From Lentisphaerota bacterium (GTDB lineage: Bacteria; Verrucomicrobiota; Lentisphaeria; Victivallales; Victivallaceae), in assembly GCA_015061815.1 (NCBI GenBank), contig SUVW01000001.1:62001-126000 (forward strand): DNA of 64,000 nucleotides, written 5' to 3'. The notes under the pieces are model-generated. The model was not told the origin of the DNA, made no database searches, and saw only the letters and a list, made by a program, of their open reading frames with translations. Every line of letters begins with the position of its first letter. Within the stretch, counting starts at the first letter, position 1. The position numbers were made by a program, and so were the translations under genes. Of this stretch, positions 9,469 through 17,129 are shown piece by piece.

Positions 9469-9510
9469 CTGGAAACATTGTCAATGTGTGATATATTATC
9501 TCATTGACAA
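9469..9510 (+). promoter_or_regulatory. Promoter with inverted-repeat operator for the lipoprotein gene
   Basis: On the plus strand a -10 TATATT (9492-9497) has a weak -35 CTGGAA (9469-9474) 17 bp upstream. A perfect 9-bp inverted repeat, TTGTCAATG (9478-9486) and CATTGACAA (9502-9510), flanks the -10 symmetrically, with centres 24 bp apart. This geometry is typical of a repressor dimer site; the regulator is unknown. Confidence 0.5.
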
Positions 9511-9547
9511 CGAGATTGCCATTGAAATATTCCGGGAGAAACATACT

Positions 9548-10009
9548 ATGAAATTTTTACCAGCGATCGTGGCCATGCTGCTTTTTGCCGGGTGTATAAA
9601 TATCGATTACACCGGTCGCAAATTCGCTCCGCAAAAAAGTGTCCGATACACCGAAAACCGGGATGAAGTGCCGCAAGGCTATTCACTCATCGGCCGTTTT
9701 ACCGTATCCGCCCGGCATGAGATCCACCCCTATGAAGTGGAAGATGCCGTCATGGAAAAAGCCGGAGAATACGGCGGTGATATCCTTTGTCTGACCTCAT
9801 GGTCCGTTGTCCGGCACGGAGTATACACCCCGAATGAGCATGAATTCGGTGCACCGGATATCAAAGAGCGCAAAATCCCGGAAGCTGAAACAAAACTTTT
9901 CGGAACTCCTGCAGCCCTGGAAAGTGCCACTTTGCAGAAAAAACGCAGGCAATTCAACTATCTGCTCTACAAAAAAACTGCCGATATCAACCGGCAGTTC
10001 GGATACTGA
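9548..10009 (+). CDS. Lipoprotein of unknown function
   Basis: The 153-residue protein starts at ATG 9548 behind GGGAGAA. The N-terminus MKFLPAIVAMLLFAGC is a lipoprotein signal with lipobox LFAGC, so the mature protein is lipid-anchored. The rest is a small soluble domain with IGRFTVSARHEI and EVEDAVMEKAGEYGGDILCL segments and a basic C-terminus. No family is recognised. It is monocistronic, divergent from tig and convergent with gpsA. Confidence 0.8.
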   Translation: MKFLPAIVAMLLFAGCINIDYTGRKFAPQKSVRYTENRDEVPQGYSLIGRFTVSARHEIHPYEVEDAVMEKAGEYGGDILCLTSWSVVRHGVYTPNEHEFGAPDIKERKIPEAETKLFGTPAALESATLQKKRRQFNYLLYKKTADINRQFGY

Positions 10010-10096
10010 ATACCCGTCTCAAAAATCGTTGTTGAACCATTTGTCAGGATGCGATCATTCCGGCGGGACCGCCGCGTGGAACTTCTCCTGAAAAAA

Positions 10097-11134
10097 TCAG
10101 AATTCTGTAAATTTTTCCCAGGGGATCGCCACTTTTTGCCGGTTGCTCACGATCTCATCCACATGCATAAGCAGCGGATAATCGCACAAATCGACCTCCC
10201 CCCGGGCCGCCCGGAGCTTCAATGCTTTGGCCACCCGGCCGGCGACCACCAGCGATTCCAGTGTAACGCCCTGCAATTTGGCCAAAGCTTCATCAATGTC
10301 AAATCCTTCGCCGAGCAATATGCCGACCTTTCTGGTCCGGCCGCCATAAACCGTCACATAGAGATCACCGACACCGACGAAGAAACTTTCCTCACTGCCG
10401 CCCAACAATTTTATCAGCTTGCGCATCTCACGGGAAGATTGCAGAAATACCGCCGCCTGTGAATTGAAGTGAAGTTCCTCCCGGCCGCAGCGTTTGAAAT
10501 TTTCTCCGATCGTCAGAGCAACCGCCAGAGCATAACCGTTTTTCAACGCCACCGCTGATTCAACACCGATCACATCATCTGTCGTCATGATATGATAATA
10601 GTCTGTTGCCATCCAGGATTTTATCTTTTCCAGCAACGGAATATTCCTTCCGCAAAATGCAACAAGTGTCTGGTCATGACCGACCAATTCATAACTGGTA
10701 CAAGGCCCGCCGATGGCACACAACTCATTATCTTTGCCAAGCATATCCAGTTTCTGCTGCCAGAAATGCGGATAGCAACTCAAATTACCGGTATCATCCA
10801 CCAGCAGACCTTTGGTCACCGACAGTACCGGCACTCCCGGCGGCAGCAACGGCAACACCGCTTGCGCGAACCATTCCACCCCGAAAGAACTTACCCCGCC
10901 AATGACCAGATCACACTCTGACAGTGCAGATGACACCTCTTCGAATTGATAATATTCCACCCCGTCCGGAAATTTGCGGTCAAATTTCGGATGCTGTCCG
11001 CTCTTTGACGCAGTGTCGATAATGTCCCGGTCAAGCGGCGTACCGACCAACCGCACCGTATGCCCGTTTTCCCGTGCCGGGAATGCCAACGCCGATCCCA
11101 TCATCCCGGAACCGATTATTGTAATTATGCTCAT
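10097..11134 (-). CDS. gpsA: Glycerol-3-phosphate dehydrogenase [NAD(P)+]
   Basis: This enzyme reduces dihydroxyacetone phosphate to sn-glycerol 3-phosphate for phospholipid synthesis. The N-terminal dinucleotide loop is IIGSGMMGSALA. Catalytic Lys candidates sit in SVTKGL and in VALKNGYALA. The substrate-side segment GVGDLYVTVYGGRTRKVG corresponds to the GDL..T....R.R..G motif of the family. It has 345 residues. The sequence is divergent from typical GpsA, so a related 3-hydroxyacid or polyol-phosphate dehydrogenase role is not excluded. It has its own promoter and is separated from the upstream operon by a terminator hairpin. Confidence 0.85.
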   Translation of the reverse strand: MSIITIIGSGMMGSALAFPARENGHTVRLVGTPLDRDIIDTASKSGQHPKFDRKFPDGVEYYQFEEVSSALSECDLVIGGVSSFGVEWFAQAVLPLLPPGVPVLSVTKGLLVDDTGNLSCYPHFWQQKLDMLGKDNELCAIGGPCTSYELVGHDQTLVAFCGRNIPLLEKIKSWMATDYYHIMTTDDVIGVESAVALKNGYALAVALTIGENFKRCGREELHFNSQAAVFLQSSREMRKLIKLLGGSEESFFVGVGDLYVTVYGGRTRKVGILLGEGFDIDEALAKLQGVTLESLVVAGRVAKALKLRAARGEVDLCDYPLLMHVDEIVSNRQKVAIPWEKFTEF

Positions 11135-11165
11135 ATCGCCCTTTCTCCGGAAAGAATATCCCTCT

Positions 11166-11193
11166 TTTATAACAACGACTTGTTACAAGACAA
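11166..11193 (-). promoter_or_regulatory. Promoter of gpsA
   Basis: The minus strand shows -35 TTGTCT (11188-11193), 16 bp, and -10 TATAAA (11166-11171), about 32 bp before the gpsA start. Confidence 0.5.
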
Positions 11194-11199
11194 AATCAT

Positions 11200-11243
11200 A
11201 AGGGCTGCGGCCACCATTACAGTAATGTTTGCCGACAGCCCTT
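11200..11243 (-). terminator. Hairpin terminator after the acyl-CoA synthetase operon
   Basis: AAGGGCTGCGGC (11200-11211) pairs with GCCGACAGCCCTT (11231-11243) apart from a small bulge. On the minus strand the hairpin follows the operon's last stop codon by 20 bp; its T-rich tail is weak, so termination may be partial. Confidence 0.55.
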
Positions 11244-11263
11244 TTCATTCTTACGAAACGTGT

Positions 11264-13576
11264 TTATTTGTTGCGCAATTCCGTCCGGCGGATCTTGCCG
11301 CTGGTCGTTTTGGGCAGAGAATCAATAAACTCGATCAACCGGGGATATTTGTACGGCGCGGTGTGCGCTTTGACATAATCCTGGATCTCCTTTTTCAACT
11401 CTTCGGAAGGAACCGTATCTTTGGTAAGCATGATCCAAGCTTTGATCACCTGCCCGCGCACCGGATCCGGCGCACCGGTAACTGCGCACTCCAGAACATA
11501 CGGCAGTTCCATAATGACACTCTCCACCTCAAACGGGCCGATCCGGTAACCGGAAGTTTTGATCACATCATCGCTCCGGCCGACATACCAGTAACAGCCA
11601 TTTTCATCACACCATGCCACATCACCGGTGTGATAAAATCCATCATGCCACGCTTCAGCAGTACGTTCCGGATCATTGTTGTAGCCGCAGAAAAGTCCCG
11701 GTATCTCGCCGGGTTGGGCCTTTATGCAGATCTCTCCGGTCTCGCCGGGGGCAACCGGATTGCAGTCGGCATCCAGAAGCACGATCGGATATTGCGGGCT
11801 GGGACGCCCCATTGATCCGGGCTGCGGCACAGTCCCGACCAGATTGCCAAGCGACATGGTCGTTTCAGTCTGGCCGAAAGCTTCCATGATCTTCAACCCG
11901 GTAACACTGTAAAACTGATGGAAAACTTCCGGATTGAGAGCTTCACCGGCGGTTGCGGCATACTTCAAAGTGGAAAAGTCATATTTACTCAAATCCTCTT
12001 TTATGAAGAACCGGTACATCGTCGGCGGCGCACAGAATGTGGAAATGTTATGTTTTTTAAACATCGGCAGGATCTCATCCGCATGGAACCGGTCAAAGTC
12101 AAAGACAAACACCTGCGCTTCGCAGAGCCATTGACCGTAATGTTTCCCCCATGCCGACTTGCCCCAGCCGGTATCGCTGATCGTAAAATGCAGTTCACCG
12201 GGCTGAACGTTGAGCCACCATCTGGCGGTCAGGATGTGCCCCAGCGGATAAGCGTGGTCATGCAGCACCATTTTCGGATAACCGGATGTCCCGCTGGAAA
12301 AGAACATCAGCATCGGATCGGAAACTTTGTGATCTGCCGGACGGGCAAACTCCTTGCTGAAATGCCCCAGAGAACCATCAAAATCCAGCCAGCCGTCAAC
12401 AACTCCGTTGACCGACAGTTTCAATTGGACCGTCGGCGAATTTTTGCACGCTTCATCGACCGCCGAAGTAACGGCCTTTTCCGAAGTGGTCACGACCATT
12501 TTCACTTCCGCACTCTGCAGCCGGTATTCAATGTCCTTGGCCAGCAACTGATTGGGAGCCGGGATCGCCACCGCACCGATACGGTGCAATGCATTCATCA
12601 CATACCAGTACTGATAATGACGTTTGAGTATCAGCAGTACCCGGTCGCCCTTCTTTATCCCCAGAGAAGTGAAATAATTGGCAGCCTGCATGGACAATTC
12701 GGAAATATCTTTGTAGGTAAAATCCCGCACCACACTCTGATCTGCCGACACATAACGCATCGCCCGGCCGGCCGGATGCTTTTCCGCCAGCACATCCAAC
12801 ACATCATAAGCAAAGTTGAAATTTTCCGGGATATTGAATTTTACGGCTGTCAACAGGCCGTTTTCATCGATCGTTTCATCCATAAAACGGTGATATATCA
12901 AGTCGCTGCGATCATCCTTGCTCACTGCGATTTCCCGATGCACCGCTTCCGGAAGAGTGGAATCGCTGGATTTCATGACCACCGCCAGGAATGTACAATC
13001 CTCACCGCCGACCGCGATCATTCCATGAGGATGACGGCTGTCGTAATAAACACTGTCCCCGGCTTCAAGGATCTCAACTTTATCTTCCAATTGAACTTTC
13101 AACTTACCGCTTAAAACATAATCGAATTCCTGACCGGCATGCGTGGAAAGATGTATTCCGGCCTCATCTCCGGTATACGGTGCGCGCACCACAAACGGTT
13201 CAGCCATACGGTTTTTCATCTGCGCTGCCTGATGGAAATATTCAAAATTCGGACTTCTTTCCACTTTAGTTCCGGAAACTTTTCTGGTAAGAGTATAAAA
13301 ACTCAATCTGGGCGATTCGCCTTTGATCAGAGCATTTATATCCATCCCGAAACGCTCGGCGGTTTTCAGCAGAAATGAAAACGAACTGTCCGCCTGACCA
13401 TCTTCATGCAGGAGATATTCCGATTCGGTAATGTTGTGCAGGATCGCCATCTCACGAATGCTTATACCGAGTGCTTTCCGCGCCTCGCTAATTCGCTTGC
13501 CCGTAAGTTTGAGCTGTTCTGCCACATCTTTGCCGCCGAATACATTGGACGGCACATTCTCCTGTTTTTCCGCCAT
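11264..13576 (-). CDS. XRE-cupin-acyl-CoA synthetase (AMP-forming) fusion
   Basis: The 770-residue protein has three parts. An XRE-type helix-turn-helix domain (about 22-85) is followed by a cupin sensor (about 100-205, with HAGQEFDYVLSGKL and HPHGM). A complete AMP-forming acyl-CoA synthetase (about 230-770) has the P-loop SSGTSGYPKM, the adenylation motifs AFGQTETT and YHTGDVAW, and the C-terminal catalytic Lys in PKTTSGKIRR. The enzyme part resembles medium-chain acyl-CoA synthetases, which make acyl-CoA from carboxylate, ATP and CoA. XRE-cupin regulators normally sense a small ligand, so this could be an enzyme that regulates its own operon or a substrate-gated regulator. It is the last gene of the operon from 21025, 36 bp after PFOR. 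Confidence 0.9.
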   Translation of the reverse strand: MAEKQENVPSNVFGGKDVAEQLKLTGKRISEARKALGISIREMAILHNITESEYLLHEDGQADSSFSFLLKTAERFGMDINALIKGESPRLSFYTLTRKVSGTKVERSPNFEYFHQAAQMKNRMAEPFVVRAPYTGDEAGIHLSTHAGQEFDYVLSGKLKVQLEDKVEILEAGDSVYYDSRHPHGMIAVGGEDCTFLAVVMKSSDSTLPEAVHREIAVSKDDRSDLIYHRFMDETIDENGLLTAVKFNIPENFNFAYDVLDVLAEKHPAGRAMRYVSADQSVVRDFTYKDISELSMQAANYFTSLGIKKGDRVLLILKRHYQYWYVMNALHRIGAVAIPAPNQLLAKDIEYRLQSAEVKMVVTTSEKAVTSAVDEACKNSPTVQLKLSVNGVVDGWLDFDGSLGHFSKEFARPADHKVSDPMLMFFSSGTSGYPKMVLHDHAYPLGHILTARWWLNVQPGELHFTISDTGWGKSAWGKHYGQWLCEAQVFVFDFDRFHADEILPMFKKHNISTFCAPPTMYRFFIKEDLSKYDFSTLKYAATAGEALNPEVFHQFYSVTGLKIMEAFGQTETTMSLGNLVGTVPQPGSMGRPSPQYPIVLLDADCNPVAPGETGEICIKAQPGEIPGLFCGYNNDPERTAEAWHDGFYHTGDVAWCDENGCYWYVGRSDDVIKTSGYRIGPFEVESVIMELPYVLECAVTGAPDPVRGQVIKAWIMLTKDTVPSEELKKEIQDYVKAHTAPYKYPRLIEFIDSLPKTTSGKIRRTELRNK

Positions 13577-13612
13577 CTTTTTTTATCCTTTATATTTAAC
13601 AATCAATACCCA

Positions 13613-16600
13613 TTACTGATTGTCTTCCATCTTTTTGTAATAGTGATATTTTGCTGCAGCATTTTCTTCCCCCCGGCTGAAAAACACTTCTGCATTTTCC
13701 GGGAATGTCCGTTTCAACGCCGCGTATCTGGTCTCTCCTGCCAGAAAATCCGTATAGGATGCCGTCGGTTCTTTTGAATCAAGAGTAAAGGGCTTTTCCT
13801 TTGCCGGGTTATAACGGTAAAGTGTCCAGTAACCGGCCTCAACCGCCCTTTTCATCTCCTCCTGCGCGCCCCCCATTCCGCACTTCAAACCGTGCGACAA
13901 ACATGGTGTATAAGCGATTATCACTGACGGTCCGTTGAATTCTTCAGCTTCCCGGATCGCTTTTATCAGCTGATTCGGATCGGCTCCCATCGCCACCTGG
14001 GCAACATATACATTGCCATAGGTCATGAAAATCGCCCCCAAATCCTTTTTCAAGCTGGCTTTGCCGCTGCTGGCAAATTGCGCAACTGCCCCGATCGGAG
14101 TAGCTTTGGAAGATTGACCGCCGGTGTTGCTGTACACTTCAGTATCAACAACCAGAACATTGATATTCTCTCCACTGGCCACAACGTGATCCAAACCGCC
14201 GAAGCCGATATCATAGGCCCAACCGTCGCCGCCGAACATCCAGAAGGTCTTTTTCGCCAGCATATCCTGATGTTTAAGAATCTCCTGTGCCGTAGGCAGA
14301 TCTGACTGCTTCAACGCCGCCACCAATTTATCTGCCGCCCGCCGGGATTCATCCACCGAGTCAAAACCACTCATAAACTCTTCACCGGCTGAACGGATAT
14401 TTTCCGGAATATCAGAAGTCAGCAGCTGCGCGACCAGCATTTTCACCTTTGCCCGCTGCTGTTTTACCGAAAGTGCCATACCCAGAGAAAATTCCGCATT
14501 GTTCTCAAACAGTGAATTGCTCCACGCCGGTCCGCGCCCGTGACGGTTGGTCGTATAAGGTATTCCCGGCATCGGTGAACCCCATGCCTGTGAACAACCG
14601 GTGGCATTGGCCCAGTAAACATGGTCGCCAAACAACTGGGTCAGCAACTTTGCGTAAGGTGTCTCCCCGCAACCGGCACATGCCGCTGAAAATTCCAGCA
14701 GCGGCTGGCGGAATTGACTGCCTTTGATCGTCCATACATCAAAAACATCGCCTTTATCGCTCAATTTCTGCGCATATTCCCACAATTCAGAATGATTGCC
14801 GACTTCACGGTACGGCTTCATTTGCAACGCTTTATCTTTCGCCAGACAGGCGTTGACACACGCTCCGCATCCGGTGCAATCAGCGAAACTGGTCTGCAAG
14901 GTGAAGAACAACCCCGCTTTGCCCCGCACTTCCAGAGTTTCAAATCCTTCCGGCCGTGAGGCATTTTCTTTTTCATCAAGCAGATACGGCCGGATCACCG
15001 CATGAGGACAAACCAGAGCGCACCGGTTGCATTGAATGCATTTTCCGGCATCCCACACCGGCACATTGACCGCGATCCCCCGCTTCTCGTAAGCGGTCAA
15101 TCCCATGTCGATGACGCCATCTTCATACCCTTTGAAGGCACTTACCGGTAAATCATCACCTTTCTGCCGGTTGATCGGATCAGCGATTTCCGTCACCACT
15201 TTCGGACGGTTCCCGCTGTTTTCAGGAGTTGCCTCATCCACCGCATCGTGCCATGAGGCCGGGATCTCAAACCGCTTGAAAGATTTTGCTCCGGCATCGA
15301 TAGCCGCATAATTCCGGGCCACAACTTCATCACCTTTGGCAAAATATGTCCGTTTTGCCAAATCTTTCATATAAGAATCCGCTTCATCACCGGGAATTAT
15401 ACCGACCAGATGGAAAAATGCCGACTGCAGCACCAGATTGTAATGATTCCCCAATCCCAATTCTGCGGCAATGGAAACGGCATCGATCGTATAGATCTCC
15501 GCTTCTTTGGCCGCCAGCTCCCGTTTGGCTGATGCCGGGATAAGTTTTTCCATACCGGCGGCATCCAGAGAGGTATTCAAAAGCAGTGTTCCGCCCTGCT
15601 TCAATTCTCCGGCCACGTCATACTGCCGCATGTAAGTTTCATTGTGGCAGCCGATGAAATCTGCCGATTTAACGTAATAGGATGAACGTATGGGAGAATC
15701 ACCGAAACGCAAGTGAGATTTCGTTACCCCGAAAGATTTTTTGGCATCATATTCAAAATATGCCTGGGCAAATTTCGGAGTGTGCGCATTGATTATCTCC
15801 ACCGTACTCTTATTTGCCCCTACCGTACCATCGGAACCGAGTCCCCAGAATTTACAGCACACCTGATGTTCATCATCCGGATACAACATCCCGGATACCG
15901 GCAGAGAGAGATGCGTTACGTCATCTTCGATGCCGATGGTAAAGTTGCCGCGCGGCTCATCGTTGAGCAGATGATCGTAAACCGCCCGTATCTGCGCCGG
16001 ATCGACATCTTTACTGGATAATCCGTATCTGCCGCCGATAACTTTGATTTGACGGGCAGAATTGGCAATGACCGTACACACATCCTGATACAGCGGCTCA
16101 CCGGCACTGCCCATCTCTTTGCACCGGTCAAGAACCGCGATTTTGCGGACACTTGCCGGCAGTGCCGTCAGAAATGCGGCCGATGAAAACGGACGGAAAA
16201 GACGCACTTGCAAAAATCCGCATTTCCGGCCCTGCGCATTAAGGAAATCCACCGTCTCTTTCACCGCACCGGAAACCGATCCCATCGCAATGATCACCTC
16301 TTGCGCATCTTCAGCACCATAATAATCAAAAAGATGATATTTCCGTCCGGTCAATGCTCCGATCCGGTCCATATACTCCTGGACGATCGCCGGCAATTCA
16401 TCATAGAAACGGTTATTCGCTTCACGCACCTGAAAGAACACATCGCCATTCTGCACTGTCGCCCGCAAACGGGGATGTTCCGGATTGAGAGCCTGCGCCC
16501 GGAAAGCATCAACGGCATCATGATCGATCAGAGATGCCAGATCTTCATAATCGACCGCTTCAACTTTGCTCATCTCATGCGAAGTGCGGAACCCGTCAAA

Positions 16601-17116
16601 AAAGTGCAGAAACGGTATCCGGCCTTTTACCGCCGCCAGATGTGCCACCGGAGCCAGATCCATGATCTCCTGGGAATTGGCGGTGGAAAGCATCGCAAAA
16701 CCGGTTTGACGGCAATTCATCACATCCGAATGATCGCCAAAAATCGACAAAGCATGGGTCCCCACTGTCCGGGAAGCCACATGCAGTACCCCCGGCAATC
16801 TCTCTCCGGCGATCCGGTGCATCACCGGGATCATCAGCAGCAAGCCCTGGGAAGAGGTGAATGTGGTGGATAAAGCTCCGGTTTCCAGTGAACCGTGAAT
16901 CGCGCCGGCGGCACCGGCTTCAGATTCCATCTCCACCAGAGTTACCGTCTGGCCGAAAATATTTTTCCGCCCTTTGGCTGACCATGCATCCGTTTTTCCG
17001 GCCATCGGACTGGACGGGGTAATGGGATAAATCGCCGCTACTTCGGTAAAAGCGTAAGCCGCATAAGCACACGCCTCATTACCATCCATCGTAACAAATT
17101 GTTTTGCTTTACTCAT
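13613..17116 (-). CDS. nifJ: Pyruvate:ferredoxin (flavodoxin) oxidoreductase
   Basis: This single-chain PFOR of 1167 residues oxidatively decarboxylates pyruvate to acetyl-CoA and reduces ferredoxin, an anaerobe enzyme. Domains run in the standard order: N-terminal pyrimidine-binding part with YPITPSSPMAGKTD, domain II/III, two [4Fe-4S] motifs (CIQCNRCALVCP and CTGCGACVNAC; the latter has Leu-Ala where Pro is usual), and the TPP domain with CAGCGETPYAK, GDGWAYDIGFGGLDH and the EVYSNTGGQSSK metal loop. It lies between two acyl-CoA synthetase fusions with gaps of 13 and 36 bp, so in this operon its true substrate could be another 2-oxoacid. Confidence 0.95.
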   Translation of the reverse strand: MSKAKQFVTMDGNEACAYAAYAFTEVAAIYPITPSSPMAGKTDAWSAKGRKNIFGQTVTLVEMESEAGAAGAIHGSLETGALSTTFTSSQGLLLMIPVMHRIAGERLPGVLHVASRTVGTHALSIFGDHSDVMNCRQTGFAMLSTANSQEIMDLAPVAHLAAVKGRIPFLHFFDGFRTSHEMSKVEAVDYEDLASLIDHDAVDAFRAQALNPEHPRLRATVQNGDVFFQVREANNRFYDELPAIVQEYMDRIGALTGRKYHLFDYYGAEDAQEVIIAMGSVSGAVKETVDFLNAQGRKCGFLQVRLFRPFSSAAFLTALPASVRKIAVLDRCKEMGSAGEPLYQDVCTVIANSARQIKVIGGRYGLSSKDVDPAQIRAVYDHLLNDEPRGNFTIGIEDDVTHLSLPVSGMLYPDDEHQVCCKFWGLGSDGTVGANKSTVEIINAHTPKFAQAYFEYDAKKSFGVTKSHLRFGDSPIRSSYYVKSADFIGCHNETYMRQYDVAGELKQGGTLLLNTSLDAAGMEKLIPASAKRELAAKEAEIYTIDAVSIAAELGLGNHYNLVLQSAFFHLVGIIPGDEADSYMKDLAKRTYFAKGDEVVARNYAAIDAGAKSFKRFEIPASWHDAVDEATPENSGNRPKVVTEIADPINRQKGDDLPVSAFKGYEDGVIDMGLTAYEKRGIAVNVPVWDAGKCIQCNRCALVCPHAVIRPYLLDEKENASRPEGFETLEVRGKAGLFFTLQTSFADCTGCGACVNACLAKDKALQMKPYREVGNHSELWEYAQKLSDKGDVFDVWTIKGSQFRQPLLEFSAACAGCGETPYAKLLTQLFGDHVYWANATGCSQAWGSPMPGIPYTTNRHGRGPAWSNSLFENNAEFSLGMALSVKQQRAKVKMLVAQLLTSDIPENIRSAGEEFMSGFDSVDESRRAADKLVAALKQSDLPTAQEILKHQDMLAKKTFWMFGGDGWAYDIGFGGLDHVVASGENINVLVVDTEVYSNTGGQSSKATPIGAVAQFASSGKASLKKDLGAIFMTYGNVYVAQVAMGADPNQLIKAIREAEEFNGPSVIIAYTPCLSHGLKCGMGGAQEEMKRAVEAGYWTLYRYNPAKEKPFTLDSKEPTASYTDFLAGETRYAALKRTFPENAEVFFSRGEENAAAKYHYYKKMEDNQ

Positions 17117-17129
17117 AACTCTCTACTCT

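Noticed and set aside
9976-9999. AACTGCCG/CGGCAGTT hairpin at the end of the lipoprotein gene as terminator
   Set aside because: It lies inside the coding sequence, has an 8-bp stem and no following T-run.
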